NCBI GenBank assembly: GCA_910576385.1
Contig: CAJTIR010000007.1
Coordinates: 1 to 64,000 of the forward strand
From: Lachnospiraceae bacterium
GTDB taxonomy: Bacteria > Bacillota > Clostridia > Lachnospirales > Lachnospiraceae
Direction of reading: 5' to 3'
Length of the DNA: 64,000 bases
Under the pieces are notes generated by a model. The model did no database searches. It had not been told where the DNA came from and worked only from the letters and a program-made list of their open reading frames with translations. Each line of letters begins with the position of its first letter. Positions within the stretch are counted from its first letter, which is position 1. Below, piece by piece: positions 18,667-29,500 of the stretch. The translations under genes and the position numbers were made by a program.

Positions 18667-19518
18667 ATGAAGTTTACAAAAATGCATGGACTGGGAAATG
18701 ATTATGTCTATGTGAATTGTTTCAAAGAGGATGTTTTGCATCCCGAAGAAATATCTAAGTTTATCAGTGACAGACATTTTGGTGTCGGTTCAGATGGGCT
18801 GATTTTAATTAAGCCTTCAAAAGCTGCAGATTTTGAGATGGCCATGTACAATGCAGATGGTTCCCGCGCAGAAATGTGCGGTAATGGAATTCGCTGTGTG
18901 GCAAAATATGTCTATGATTATGGTTTGACCGATCAGGAAAAAATCACGGTCGAGACGTTGGGGGGTATCAAGGAGCTGGAGTTATCTGTCTGTAATGGAA
19001 CTGTATCTCAAGTGAAAGTAAATATGGGTTCTCCATGTCTTGCGGCGGCACAAATTCCAGTGATTGCTGATACAGAGCAGATCGTAAATGAGCCGCTTGA
19101 GGTGCAGGGCAAGACATATGCCATGACTGCAGTATCTATGGGGAATCCCCATTGTGTGGTATTTTTAGAGGAGGATATAAGTGTGCTTGATTTGGAAACC
19201 ATTGGCCCTGCATTTGAAAATCATTCCCGTTTTCCCAAACGCATCAATACAGAGTTTGTAAATGTGGTGGATAATCATACACTGCGTATGAGAGTCTGGG
19301 AGCGTGGAAGCGGTGAGACCCTTGCCTGTGGAACAGGGGCATGTGCCGTGGCTGTTGCGGCCATACTCAATGGAAAAGCGGCATCAGAGATGACAGTAAA
19401 GCTTTTGGGCGGCGATTTGAATATCGCCTGGGCCGGCGGCGACGCGCCAGTGTATATGACAGGGCCGGCGGTTACAGTCTTTGATGGGGAGCTGGAATTA
19501 CCAGAGAATATCTGCTGA
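18667..19518 (+). CDS. dapF: Diaminopimelate epimerase
   Basis: 283 aa. It converts LL- to meso-diaminopimelate for lysine and peptidoglycan. The two catalytic cysteines are visible: Cys71 in EMCGNGIRC and Cys221 in LACGTGACA. The N-terminus MKFTKMHGLGNDYVYV is typical. It starts 13 bases after the ANTAR gene with AGAAAGGAGATAG, so it may share the glnA transcript. dapL follows after a 183-base gap that holds a palindromic element. Confidence 0.97.
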   Translation: MKFTKMHGLGNDYVYVNCFKEDVLHPEEISKFISDRHFGVGSDGLILIKPSKAADFEMAMYNADGSRAEMCGNGIRCVAKYVYDYGLTDQEKITVETLGGIKELELSVCNGTVSQVKVNMGSPCLAAAQIPVIADTEQIVNEPLEVQGKTYAMTAVSMGNPHCVVFLEEDISVLDLETIGPAFENHSRFPKRINTEFVNVVDNHTLRMRVWERGSGETLACGTGACAVAVAAILNGKAASEMTVKLLGGDLNIAWAGGDAPVYMTGPAVTVFDGELELPENIC

Positions 19519-19530
19519 TGAAAGAGTTAA

Positions 19531-19603
19531 GTAATTATTCAGAGTCTTAAGCCTTAGATGAAAGCTGCATTCAAGGCATATGACAGCTTGGCTGGATAGT
19601 TAC
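19531..19603. repeat. Palindromic element, family B, short copy
   Basis: It begins GTAATTATTCAGAG and ends GGATAGTTAC, imperfectly inverted. It shares with the 15471-15647 element (read in reverse complement) the ends, an AAGCCTT block, and ATGACAGCTT-N-GCTGG near the right end. It looks like a deletion derivative. It lies between dapF and dapL. Confidence 0.55.
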
Positions 19604-19701
19604 GTATTTAGATTTGATTTTTATAGGTAATAGTGAGATTTTCATTGTTGAGAAGTTTTACATTTACCTATGGATGATAGATTAAGAAAAGAGGAGAAAA
19701 A

Positions 19702-20916
19702 ATGTTTAAGATTAATGAAAATTACCAGAAGCTGCCAGGAAGTTATCTGTTTAGTACCATTGCCAAGAAGGTTGCAGCCTTTACAGAGGCAAATCCAGAT
19801 AAGGAATTAATTCGTCTGGGAATTGGAGATGTCACACAGCCTTTAGCACCAGCGGTTATTGAGGCTATGCACAAGGCAGTGGATGAAATGGGTAAAGCAG
19901 AAACTTTTCATGGTTATGCGCCCGATCTGGGATATGCATTTTTAAGAAATGCTATTGTGGAACATGATTATAAATCCAGAGGCTGTGATATTTCATCCGA
20001 TGAAATTTTTGTCTCTGATGGAGCCAAAAGTGATTCTGCAAATATTCAGGAAATATTTGGACCAGATAATCGCATTGCTGTGTGTGATCCTGTCTATCCT
20101 GTCTATGTCGATTCCAATGTGATGTCTGGCAGGACTGGTGATTATGACACCCAGACAGAGACTTGGAGTAATGTAATCTATATGCCTTGTACAATGGAAA
20201 ATGGATTTGTGCCAGAATTTCCCAAGGAGACGCCAGATATGATTTATCTGTGTCTGCCCAACAATCCCACTGGAACTACCATTACCAAAGCACAGCTTCA
20301 GGAATGGGTAGATTATGCCAATAAGATAGGGGCTGTAATTATTTACGATGGTGCATATGAGGCTTATATTTCTGAGGAAGATGTGGCACATTCAATCTAT
20401 GAGTGTGAGGGTGCCAAGACTTGTGCTATTGAGTTAAAGAGTTATTCCAAGAATGCAGGTTTTACGGGTGTGCGTCTGGGGTATGCGGTTGTGCCAAAGG
20501 ATTTAAAGTGTGGAGATGTTTCTCTGAATAGCATGTGGGCACGCCGTCATGGAACGAAGTTTAATGGCGCGCCATATATTGTACAGCGTGCAGGTGAGGC
20601 AACTTACAGTGCAGAGGGCAGAGCACAGTTAAAAGAACAGGTGGCATATTATATGAAAAATGCTGCTACCATTAAGAAGGGTCTGCAAGATGCAGGTTAT
20701 ACAGTATTTGGCGGTGTCAATGCTCCTTATATCTGGCTCAAGACACCGGATCAGATGAGTTCCTGGGAATTTTTTGATTATCTTCTGGAACATGCCAATG
20801 TTGTGGGAACACCAGGTTCTGGTTTTGGACCGAGCGGAGAGGGATATTTTCGCCTGACAGCATTTGGAAGTTATGAAAATACGCTGGCAGCTTTGGAGCG
20901 GATTAAGAAATTGTAA
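19702..20916 (+). CDS. dapL: LL-diaminopimelate aminotransferase
   Basis: 404 aa, fold type I PLP enzyme. It converts tetrahydrodipicolinate directly to LL-diaminopimelate, bypassing the succinyl or acetyl branches. The N-terminus MFKINENYQKLPGSYLFSTIAKK is the hallmark of the DapL group found in plants, Clostridia and others. The PLP lysine is Lys250 in SYSKNAGFTGVRLGY, and CLPNNPTGTT and the C-terminal GSGFGPSGEGYFRLTAFG are clear. Together with dapF it supplies meso-DAP, which the MurE encoded at 52163 consumes. Confidence 0.97.
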   Translation: MFKINENYQKLPGSYLFSTIAKKVAAFTEANPDKELIRLGIGDVTQPLAPAVIEAMHKAVDEMGKAETFHGYAPDLGYAFLRNAIVEHDYKSRGCDISSDEIFVSDGAKSDSANIQEIFGPDNRIAVCDPVYPVYVDSNVMSGRTGDYDTQTETWSNVIYMPCTMENGFVPEFPKETPDMIYLCLPNNPTGTTITKAQLQEWVDYANKIGAVIIYDGAYEAYISEEDVAHSIYECEGAKTCAIELKSYSKNAGFTGVRLGYAVVPKDLKCGDVSLNSMWARRHGTKFNGAPYIVQRAGEATYSAEGRAQLKEQVAYYMKNAATIKKGLQDAGYTVFGGVNAPYIWLKTPDQMSSWEFFDYLLEHANVVGTPGSGFGPSGEGYFRLTAFGSYENTLAALERIKKL

Positions 20917-20926
20917 CAAATGAAAG

Positions 20927-20960
20927 CGGCAGAAGAATACATTTTCTTCTGCCGTTCTTA
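20927..20960 (+). terminator. Terminator after dapL
   Basis: CGGCAGAAGAA (20927-20937) pairs perfectly with TTCTTCTGCCG (20944-20954), followed by TTCTTA. The stem is strong but the T-run is short. Confidence 0.75.
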
Positions 20961-21285
20961 GATTCCCTTCAAAAAGAGTTTACTAAATATTTCCTTTTTT
21001 ATTGCGCTGCTAAGCAAAAGCAGAACCGATTTTTGTTGCTTATTGTGCTGATTATGGCGGCTAAGAGTATAAGAGAAATGGAATGGTTCGGCAATATAGA
21101 TAAGAAAAGCATAGATAACATGGGTAAACTACAGGCTTTTTCATCTTCTTTCTGTGTATTTTTGCCAAAATTATCATTTTTACTAAAAAATTTAGTAAAA
21201 ATGATTGAGAAAATTACTAAAACATCTTAAAATATAATATAAGAGATATAAGGAAAGATCTCTAAAATAGAAAAGGAGGAAGGAT
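20961..21285 (+). promoter_or_regulatory. Regulatory gap upstream of the galactanase gene
   Basis: No gene is supported here. The notable part is a perfect 15-bp inverted repeat with a 3-base loop, ATCATTTTTACTAAA (21173-21187) and 21191-21205, plus another TTACTAAA at 21214-21221. The half-site TTTAGTAA/TTACTAAA thus occurs three times. A TATAAT lies at 21233-21238 without a good -35 at normal distance, which would fit an activator-dependent or operator-controlled promoter. The ribosome site AAAAGGAGGAAGG precedes the start at 21286. Confidence 0.55.
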
Positions 21286-24200
21286 ATGAAAGGATTGAAA
21301 AAATGTATTGGCGCAGTCACTGCGGCGGCTCTTTTCATCACAGCATTGCCAGTTAATGGTATTAGCCAGGCGTATGCTGCAGGAGAAGGCACAGCAGCAC
21401 AGACAGTGGATGTGGATGTCACAGTACAGCCAAATGTCGTTTCTAAATTTCATGACACAGATGGCGACGGCTTAGGTGAATTTGAGGGCTGGGGCACCTC
21501 ACTCTGCTGGTGGGCAAACCGTCTCGGTTACAGTGAAGAGCTGACAAATGAGGCGGCAGATGTATTTTTTAGCCCTAATGGTTTGAATATGAACATTGGG
21601 CGCTATAATATTGGCGGCGGCGATCATGTCAGTGAGGCATTGGTGATTGAGCCAAATGAGAAGGCGACCGTCTATGGTGTGGAGGGCGATAGAAAGCCCA
21701 CCTATGGCGGTTCCGAAATGAAAGTACAAACAAACAGCAAGATAAATGACGCTTCCTATAAGATCTCTGATGCAGATTTTGGATTTGCAGAGGGTTCTTC
21801 TGTGGGAGCATTAAAAGAGATTAACTACATTAACGAGTTGGGTGCTGCGAATGGCACTGGCGGAAATTTGAATTATGTAGTCAATGCCAAGGAAACTGGT
21901 AAGTACACGATTAAAATGCTCTGTACATTGGATGGTACGAATAAGCGTGCAATGGCAATTCGTGTTGGCAATATTGCCAGTCCAGATGAACCTGTGCAAG
22001 ACTATGTGGTCAGTGGAGAAACCATCAACAACAACGAGATTGCTACTGCTGGCAGCATGCACCTGTTTTTGGTGAAATTTACCAATGTGGAGTTGAAAGC
22101 AGGAAACAACAATATTGCCATTGGAGGCAAAGCGTCAGATAGCACAGATGGCAAAGAGGGCTGGGGACTGAATTTTGCAAAGATGCTGGTAGTAAAATCC
22201 GGTGAGGAAGGAATATTGCCAGAAGAACCTGCTGAGACAGAAGATGAGTTTTTGCATCCTTCTCACATTAAGCGTTCGGACTCCATAGTGCCTGGTTACT
22301 GTGTGGATGTGACTAAGATTGATACCAGTAAAAAGACGCTCGCTGAGTATCAGGCAGAGTTTACCAGAGTAGATCAGGAGTGCGGTTATGCTTGGAATTA
22401 TGATTGGGATGCAGATAAGAACCAGATCAATATCTTAAAGGCCGCAATGGAAGCCAGCGGCGATGGATTTCTGGCTGAAGCATTTTCTAACTCTCCGCCT
22501 TATTTTATGACCAACAGCGGCTGTAGTTCAGGAGCAACCAAGGCCAGTAATGATAATCTGCGCGCAGATTCTTACAATGCATTTGCAGCTTATATGGCAG
22601 ATGTAATTGAGCACTGGACAAAGAATGGGATTACCTTCCAGAGTACTACTCCTATGAATGAGCCAGATACTGAATACTGGGGAGCCAACAGCAACAAGCA
22701 GGAGGGCTGCCATTTTGATCCTGGTACTTCTCAGTCCAATATTTTGGTTGCTCTGGATAAGGAGCTGAAAGCAAAGGCTGCTGCAGCAACAGATACAAAA
22801 GTGAAAAAGGCGCTGGAAGATATTATTCTCTCTGGTACAGATGAGACAGATATTGATAAAGCGATCAACTCTTACAATAAGCTTTCCAAAGAGGCAAAGC
22901 AGGTGATTTCCAGGATTGATACCCATACATATAGTGGTTCTAAACGTGCAGAGTTATGTGAGCTGGCAGAGAAAGCGGACAAAAATCTGTGGATGTCCGA
23001 GGTGGACGGCGCTTATACCGCTGGCACAGATGCTGGTGAGATGACAGGAGCCTTAGGGTTGGCACAGAGAATTATAACTGACCTGAATGGACTGAAATCT
23101 TCAGCATGGATTCTCTGGAATGCAGTGGATATGCATGTGGATGCAGATCAATCCAGAGACGGCGGATTTGACGCAGATACACTGGAAGAATTATTGAAGA
23201 GCAAAGATGATGGCGGAAAAGGTGTTGACTTAAATGCTGGTTATTGGGGCATTGCCATTGGCGACCACAATAATCAGAAAATTATATTGACCAAGAAATA
23301 TGAAGCTTTTGGACAATTTTCCAGATATATCCGTCCAGGTTATACGATTATTGGTTCTAATGACAAAAATACACTTGTCGCATGGGATACCAAGGGCAAG
23401 AAGCTGGTAGTTGTAGCTGTCAATACAATGGACACTGATCAAAAATGGAAATTTGATTTGAGCAGGTTTACTGCTATTAACAGCACAGATTTCAATGTTT
23501 CTGCATACCGCACCAGCGGTTCTATGGAACAGGGTGAGAAATGGGCTGACGTATCTGACAGCATCAATGCACAGACTGATGCAGCAAAGAAATTTGTCAC
23601 TGCAGATATGAAAGCAAATTCGATCACTACGTTTGAGATCACAGGTGTGGAAGGCTATGATGCTGATCAGGATTATGAGGCAGCAGAAGAGAAGGTTTTA
23701 GATCAGGAGTGGGAGAATGTCTTTAAAGAGAATGATGAGATTATGGAACCACTGAAGGATCAGTTAACAGAGATCACTCTCAAGGCTGATATGGTGACAG
23801 GAACTCCTGCCTGGAATAATGGCCAGAAAGATACCTATGATAAGGTAGTGGATGGTAAGTTAGATACCTACTTTGATGGCGTTGCCAATGGCTGGGTACA
23901 GATTGATCTTGGCAAAGCAGAACGTATTGGAGCAGCAGCTTATGCCCCAAGAAGCGGTTATGAGGACAGATGTCAGGGCGCTTCCTTCTATGGATCTAAT
24001 GATGGACAGGAGTGGACGCTCTTATATACCATTACAAGTTCTCCATCAAGCGGAAAATATACCTATGCTTATGCTTCTCACTTTAAGGCGCCTAATACCG
24101 CATTCCGCTATATTAAATATGCAGTGCCTGAGGGAGATTCCACAGCTAACTGTAATATTGCAGAGATTAAGCTGTTCCGTCTGCCAGATGGTGTAACTTT

Positions 24201-26526
24201 TAAGGAAGCAAAAGTTCCAGAGACATTCACAGAGCTGATTACTTATTATGAAAAGAAGGTGGAAGGACGCACCTATTCTGAGTCCAGTAAGAAAGCGTTT
24301 GATGAAGCGCTGGCAGAGGCCCAAAAGCAGACCAATGGGACAGCGCAAGCACAGAGCAAGGCGCGCAAGAGCCTGGCAGAGGCTTATCTGGCTTTGGAGG
24401 AAGTGATCACATATGATTCCATCTCAGGTGTGGACGGTGCAGTGATTCGCGATAATAACGGCAAGGTTATCCAGGCACATGGCGGGCAGATTCAGCAGCT
24501 CACAGTGAACGGCAAGACAAAATGGTACTGGATTGGCGAGGATAAGACCAATGATTACCGGCCTTGTCCAGGAATCCATATGTATACCTCAGAGGATCTG
24601 TACAATTGGACCGATGAAGGCTTAGTATTACAGACAGCAAAGACTTTTGAGGAATTTAAGACCAAAAAATATTTTACGGATCTGTATGGCGATTTAAAGA
24701 CAGAGGAAGAGCAGAAAGCAATTTTCACCGATATCTGGCAGGGAGAATCCTCCGAGGAAGGTTGTGTTATTGAGCGTCCAAAGATGCTTTACAATGACAA
24801 GACAGGCAAATATGTGATCTGGTTCCATGCAGATGGTCAGGATCCGTTTGCAGAGTCAGCAGGCGGCAATTATGCCAAAGCTAAGGCGGGTGTGGCGATC
24901 GCTGACAGCCCCACAGGACCTTATAAGCTGTTGGGCAGCTATCTGTTGAATACCAATGAAGATGCAGATCATGGATTTGATTCTGAGGGCGGACATGTGC
25001 GCGATATGAATCTGTTTAAGGATGATGATGGATCCGCATATGTAATGTATTCTTCTGATGGCAATCAGACCATGCATATTGCACGACTTAATGATGAGTA
25101 TACCAACGTTGCAAAACCTCAGGGTGAGGCAGTGGAAGGTGTGGACTTTACCAGGAACTTTATCAATGAGTCCAGAGAAGCGCCAGCTATGTTTAAATAC
25201 AATAATAAGTATTATATGGTCACATCAGGATGTACCGGATGGGCGCCAAACCGCGCAAGCTATGCGGTAGCAGATCACCCATTAGGACCGTGGACCACAG
25301 TTGGGGATCCTTGTACTGACGAAGGTTCGGGAACGACTTATGATACACAGAGTACCTGTGTATTCCCAGTAGATGCAGCTAATGGTAAGTTTATCTACAT
25401 GGGCGACCGTTGGAGCAATCCTGATAAGGGTTATCAGCTCAGAGATTCCAGATATGTGTGGATTCCAGTGGAATTTAAGCCAGACAACAAGATTGCACTT
25501 AAGCGTTATTCTAATTGGAAACTGGATGATCCGGTATTCCAGAGGAAGACAGATAAGAAAGATTTGTATGAACTGATCAAAAAAGCAGCGGGCGTTGAGA
25601 AAGATCAGCACACAGCGGCAAGCTGGGAAGCTTTTGAAAAGTTATATCAAGAGGTATTGGCTGTACAATTAGATGCTGACGCAGATCAGAAAGCTGTAGA
25701 TGCAGCAAAGGTTAAGATGCAAAAAGCGCTTGAAGGCTTGAAGACAATTGAAAAGTATCTGGATGAGGGTATTAAGGCTAACAGTGTTCCGGCGGCTGAC
25801 AAGAGCAAGTACACCCAGGAGAGCTGGGAACTCTATGAGATGATGCTTAAGGAAGCACAAGAGCTTCAAAAACAGGGGAATTACACAGAGGAAGAGGCAG
25901 CAGATGCAATTAAAGCATTGAAAGATGCAAAATTTGTTCTGGAATTAAAGAACCAGCCTCCAACTGCTCTGAAGAATCAGGCAATCAAATACACCAAGGC
26001 ATATACTAAGGCATATGGTTCCAAAGCGTTTAAACTGGATGCTAAGGTGACAACCGGCAATGGCAAATTGTCTTATAAGCCTTCTGATAAGAAGGTAGCA
26101 ACCGTTGACAAGAACGGTAAAGTGACTATCAAGGGCATCGGAGTGTGTAAGATTACAATTACAGCGGCAGCTACTACAAGCTACAAGGCTAAATCTGTGA
26201 CCGTTACATTGACTGTAAAACCCAAAAAAGCTGTCATCAGCAGTGTGAAGCCAGTAAAGGGTAAGAAACTGACTGTAAAATGGAAGAAAGATGCTAAGGC
26301 CACAGGCTATGAGATTCAGTGTTCTTTGACTAAGAATTTCAAGAAAATTGCGGCTAAGGCAACGATAAAGAAGGCAAAAACAACCTCCACAACTCTTAAG
26401 AAACTGAAAAAGGGCAAGAAATATTATGTTCGTGTCCGCGCATATAAAAATGCGAAGGTAAGCGGCAAGACAAAGAAGATCTGTGGAGACTGGAGCAAGG
26501 CGAAACTAAGTGGAAAAGTGAAATAG
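21286..26526 (+). CDS. Secreted multimodular GH30 + GH43 galactanase
   Basis: 1746 aa. Signal peptide about 1-32 (cleavage near AYAAGEG). A GH30 domain spans about 45-790: NIGRYNIGGGDH near 100, acid/base Glu459 in PMNEPD and nucleophile Glu572 in WMSEVDG, with a CBM-like insert near 140-310. An F5/8 type C (CBM32-like) domain follows at about 829-968, a FIVAR repeat at 972-1039, then a GH43 domain at 1050-1420 (QAHGGQIQ, YWIGED, VIERPKMLYN, WAPNRASY), which resembles the exo-beta-1,3-galactanase subfamily. Two FIVAR repeats, a bacterial Ig-like domain (1562-1646) and a Lys-rich fibronectin III domain (1650-1745) end it. The two catalytic parts suggest degradation of type II arabinogalactan (beta-1,6 branches and beta-1,3 backbone). 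No sortase motif. Substrate is inferred. Confidence 0.88.
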   Translation: MKGLKKCIGAVTAAALFITALPVNGISQAYAAGEGTAAQTVDVDVTVQPNVVSKFHDTDGDGLGEFEGWGTSLCWWANRLGYSEELTNEAADVFFSPNGLNMNIGRYNIGGGDHVSEALVIEPNEKATVYGVEGDRKPTYGGSEMKVQTNSKINDASYKISDADFGFAEGSSVGALKEINYINELGAANGTGGNLNYVVNAKETGKYTIKMLCTLDGTNKRAMAIRVGNIASPDEPVQDYVVSGETINNNEIATAGSMHLFLVKFTNVELKAGNNNIAIGGKASDSTDGKEGWGLNFAKMLVVKSGEEGILPEEPAETEDEFLHPSHIKRSDSIVPGYCVDVTKIDTSKKTLAEYQAEFTRVDQECGYAWNYDWDADKNQINILKAAMEASGDGFLAEAFSNSPPYFMTNSGCSSGATKASNDNLRADSYNAFAAYMADVIEHWTKNGITFQSTTPMNEPDTEYWGANSNKQEGCHFDPGTSQSNILVALDKELKAKAAAATDTKVKKALEDIILSGTDETDIDKAINSYNKLSKEAKQVISRIDTHTYSGSKRAELCELAEKADKNLWMSEVDGAYTAGTDAGEMTGALGLAQRIITDLNGLKSSAWILWNAVDMHVDADQSRDGGFDADTLEELLKSKDDGGKGVDLNAGYWGIAIGDHNNQKIILTKKYEAFGQFSRYIRPGYTIIGSNDKNTLVAWDTKGKKLVVVAVNTMDTDQKWKFDLSRFTAINSTDFNVSAYRTSGSMEQGEKWADVSDSINAQTDAAKKFVTADMKANSITTFEITGVEGYDADQDYEAAEEKVLDQEWENVFKENDEIMEPLKDQLTEITLKADMVTGTPAWNNGQKDTYDKVVDGKLDTYFDGVANGWVQIDLGKAERIGAAAYAPRSGYEDRCQGASFYGSNDGQEWTLLYTITSSPSSGKYTYAYASHFKAPNTAFRYIKYAVPEGDSTANCNIAEIKLFRLPDGVTFKEAKVPETFTELITYYEKKVEGRTYSESSKKAFDEALAEAQKQTNGTAQAQSKARKSLAEAYLALEEVITYDSISGVDGAVIRDNNGKVIQAHGGQIQQLTVNGKTKWYWIGEDKTNDYRPCPGIHMYTSEDLYNWTDEGLVLQTAKTFEEFKTKKYFTDLYGDLKTEEEQKAIFTDIWQGESSEEGCVIERPKMLYNDKTGKYVIWFHADGQDPFAESAGGNYAKAKAGVAIADSPTGPYKLLGSYLLNTNEDADHGFDSEGGHVRDMNLFKDDDGSAYVMYSSDGNQTMHIARLNDEYTNVAKPQGEAVEGVDFTRNFINESREAPAMFKYNNKYYMVTSGCTGWAPNRASYAVADHPLGPWTTVGDPCTDEGSGTTYDTQSTCVFPVDAANGKFIYMGDRWSNPDKGYQLRDSRYVWIPVEFKPDNKIALKRYSNWKLDDPVFQRKTDKKDLYELIKKAAGVEKDQHTAASWEAFEKLYQEVLAVQLDADADQKAVDAAKVKMQKALEGLKTIEKYLDEGIKANSVPAADKSKYTQESWELYEMMLKEAQELQKQGNYTEEEAADAIKALKDAKFVLELKNQPPTALKNQAIKYTKAYTKAYGSKAFKLDAKVTTGNGKLSYKPSDKKVATVDKNGKVTIKGIGVCKITITAAATTSYKAKSVTVTLTVKPKKAVISSVKPVKGKKLTVKWKKDAKATGYEIQCSLTKNFKKIAAKATIKKAKTTSTTLKKLKKGKKYYVRVRAYKNAKVSGKTKKICGDWSKAKLSGKVK
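26237..26470 (+). repeat. Duplicated C-terminal fibronectin module, copy 1
   Basis: The DNA coding for the Fn3 region is nearly identical to 29789-30023 in the next gene, including most synonymous positions. The preceding Ig-like region is similar but more diverged. Confidence 0.85.
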
Positions 26527-26539
26527 AGGGAGCGTGCGT

Positions 26540-29500
26540 ATGAGAAGGAAATGGGAATCAGGTTTGTCCCTGTTTCTGGCAGCCGCACTGACCGTGGGAA
26601 GCATGGGCTTTACCAGTTCAGTGACAGCCAAGGCGCAGGAAGTTGGAACCGAAACCGCTTCAACAAGGATTGTAAGCGGAGATGAAACAATAGCAGCGGC
26701 GTCTTACTATATTGACGCAAAAGATGGAAATGATAGTAACGCCGGCACATCAGAGTCCGCAGCGTGGAAAACCTTTGCCAATCTTAAGAGAACAAAATTC
26801 ACAGCCGGTGATAAGATTCTCTTAAAGGCAGGCTGTATCTGGAATGATCAGAAGTTGGAGATCACGGGCGCAGTAGGTACTAAGGAAAATCCAGTTGTTC
26901 TTGGCAAGTATGGTGATGGGGCAAACCCCATCATCAACGGTAACGGCAGTTCTTGGCTGACAGACAGAAGCAATCTGAAAAAAGAGGATGTGGCGGCTGT
27001 CCATGTAAAAGATTCCAAGTATGTGACCATTGAGAATCTGGAGGTCACAAACTGGGAAAGTGATGCAGAGGACTTGATGGGCGAAACCGGCGGCAAAGTA
27101 AAATTTGATCAGAGCAAATATATGCTTACTGGTATTCTGGTAGAGAATCATGATGCCGGAGAGCTGCCAGGAATTGTAATTCAAAACAATTATGTTCATG
27201 ATGTCAATGGATATATGTCTCAAAATGGAAGCGAAGGCCACAAAAAAGGTTCTGGCGGAATTATGGTACTCGTTACTGGCGGAACAACAGAATCTTATTT
27301 TAAGGATCTGCAGATCACAGGAAATAAGGTCGAGAAAGTCTGCCACGAGGCAATCTATATGGAGAGCTGCTGGGCAGCGCGTGTCCTGGTAGGTGGAAAA
27401 GACAGCCAGCAGGCAGGAGATAAAAAATGGGTTGGATGGCCAAATGTATCTGTCACACATAACTATGTCAATGATGTGGCTGGCGATGGTATTGTATTGA
27501 TCAATGCCGATGGCGGTATTGCAGAGTACAATCTGGTTACAAAGAGCGCCAGCGAGGAATGGAACTACAGCAGAAATCCGGCACATGCTGCTATCTGGAT
27601 GTGGGACTGCAACAATGTGACCATGCAGCACAATGAGGCAGCTTATACGACCAGTACTCAGGACGGAATGGCTTTTGACTGTGATTACGGTAATCAAAAT
27701 GTGATGTATCAGTATAATTACAGCCATGACAACAAGGGTGGTTTTTGGATGGCTTGTCCAGGGCCTTACTATACCGTAAACTCTGTGGTTAGATATAATG
27801 TTAGTGTCAATGACGGATTGTTTGACGGATCACGTATTATGCGTGTGGGTGAGCGTGGAAGTATTGGACATCAGGTCTACAACAATACCATTTACTGGGA
27901 TCATAAGTATAAGGTAAATGCAGTAGAACAAGGAAGCTGGGGAACACCGCCTACCAGCGGCACAGATATTTACAATAATATTTTCTGCGGCAATACCCAG
28001 GAATTTGTCAACAATGAAGGAATCCATTATGCCAATAACTGTGTATGGGGCGGTGCAGAAAATGCTTATCCATTTGATGAAGATGTCAATGCGGTTGTTG
28101 CAGATCCAGGATTTGTGGATGTGGCAAATCGCACAGACGGTTCCTTTGCTAATGGAAAAGTAACCCTTGGTTCTGTGGCAGGAATGGAGTTAAAACAAAA
28201 TTCACCTTGTATTGATACAGGTAAAAATCTGATGGCAGTGCCTGAGGAATCTTTGGATACTGTAAAAGATGAGCTGGTAAGTACGCATATTACACTGGAG
28301 AATAAGGATTACAAAGGCAATGCTGTACCACATACAGGTACCAAGAAAGTAGATATCGGAGCTTTTGAATATCAGGGTGCAGGCAATTATCAGCCAGTAA
28401 CAGGAGCAGTAAACAAAGATTATCTGCAGGCGATCTATGATCTGGCAAATAGTTATAAGGAAGCTGATTTTACAGCATCAAGCTGGGGCAATATGGTCAG
28501 TGCCAAGGAAGCTGCCAAGACAGTACTGGATAACGCCAGTGCAGCCCAGAAAGTAGTAGATTCGGTGGCAGTGATGCTGGAGCAGGCAGTACAGAAATTG
28601 AAAAATATAAATGATGTTCCAGCACCGGAGGAAAATATTTTCCTGCAATATCACACAGAGGACGGCAGGGACAATGCCGGATTTGAATCGGATAGTTGTG
28701 ACTGGGGCAACTGGCCCGAGGATGTCAAAAAAGAGATCAGCGAGGAACAGAAACGCACCGGAAGCAAGAGCTTAAAGGTCACCAAAGGAAGTCAAACCGC
28801 CTTCTCTGAGATTGGTGGAGTTCCGGTACAGCCGGAGACGACCTATATTCTGGAAGCATGGTTCTATTGTCCAGAAGGCAGCGACATCACAGCCGTTGGT
28901 CTCGAGGCAAAGCATCATAATAAGGTTACTGGTGATGGCGACCATAAGCTGATTAATGCCAATATTACATCAGATGTAAAGCCGGATGATAAGGGCTGGT
29001 ATAAGCTTACCACAGAGTTTACGACAGAGAAATATAATACAGTGAGCGTTGCCCTGAGCAGCTCCACTGCAACTGTCTATATGGATGATGTAGCTCTCTA
29101 CGAATCAAAGGAGAGATTTGATAAAAAGGCACTTGCAGAGGCATTGAAATTAGAGCCCAAGCGTGCGGAGACTTATTATACACCAAAGTCCTGGAAAGAT
29201 TTCCAGGATGCCAAATTTGCAGGCAGGCTGAAGTATTCAGATGCTTTAGCAGATCAGACGCAGATTGATGCCGCTGCAACAAAGATTCAAGATGCTTACA
29301 ATGCTCTGGCAAAGCGGGCAGACCGGCGTGTGCTGCAGGCAATCTATAATGTTTGTGCAGCGAAAGAACAGGGTACTTACAGCCAGGCAACATGGAATGC
29401 ATTCCAGACGGCATTAAGGAATGCCAAGGCAGTGCTTGACAATGAAAACGCAACTCAGGCACAGGTGGATGAGCAGCTCACAAAATTGAAGGCTGCACGT

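Noticed and set aside
26822-27727. 301-codon open frame antisense to the beta-helix gene
   Set aside because: Composition of a shadow frame, no ribosome site, and the plus-strand protein is clearly real.
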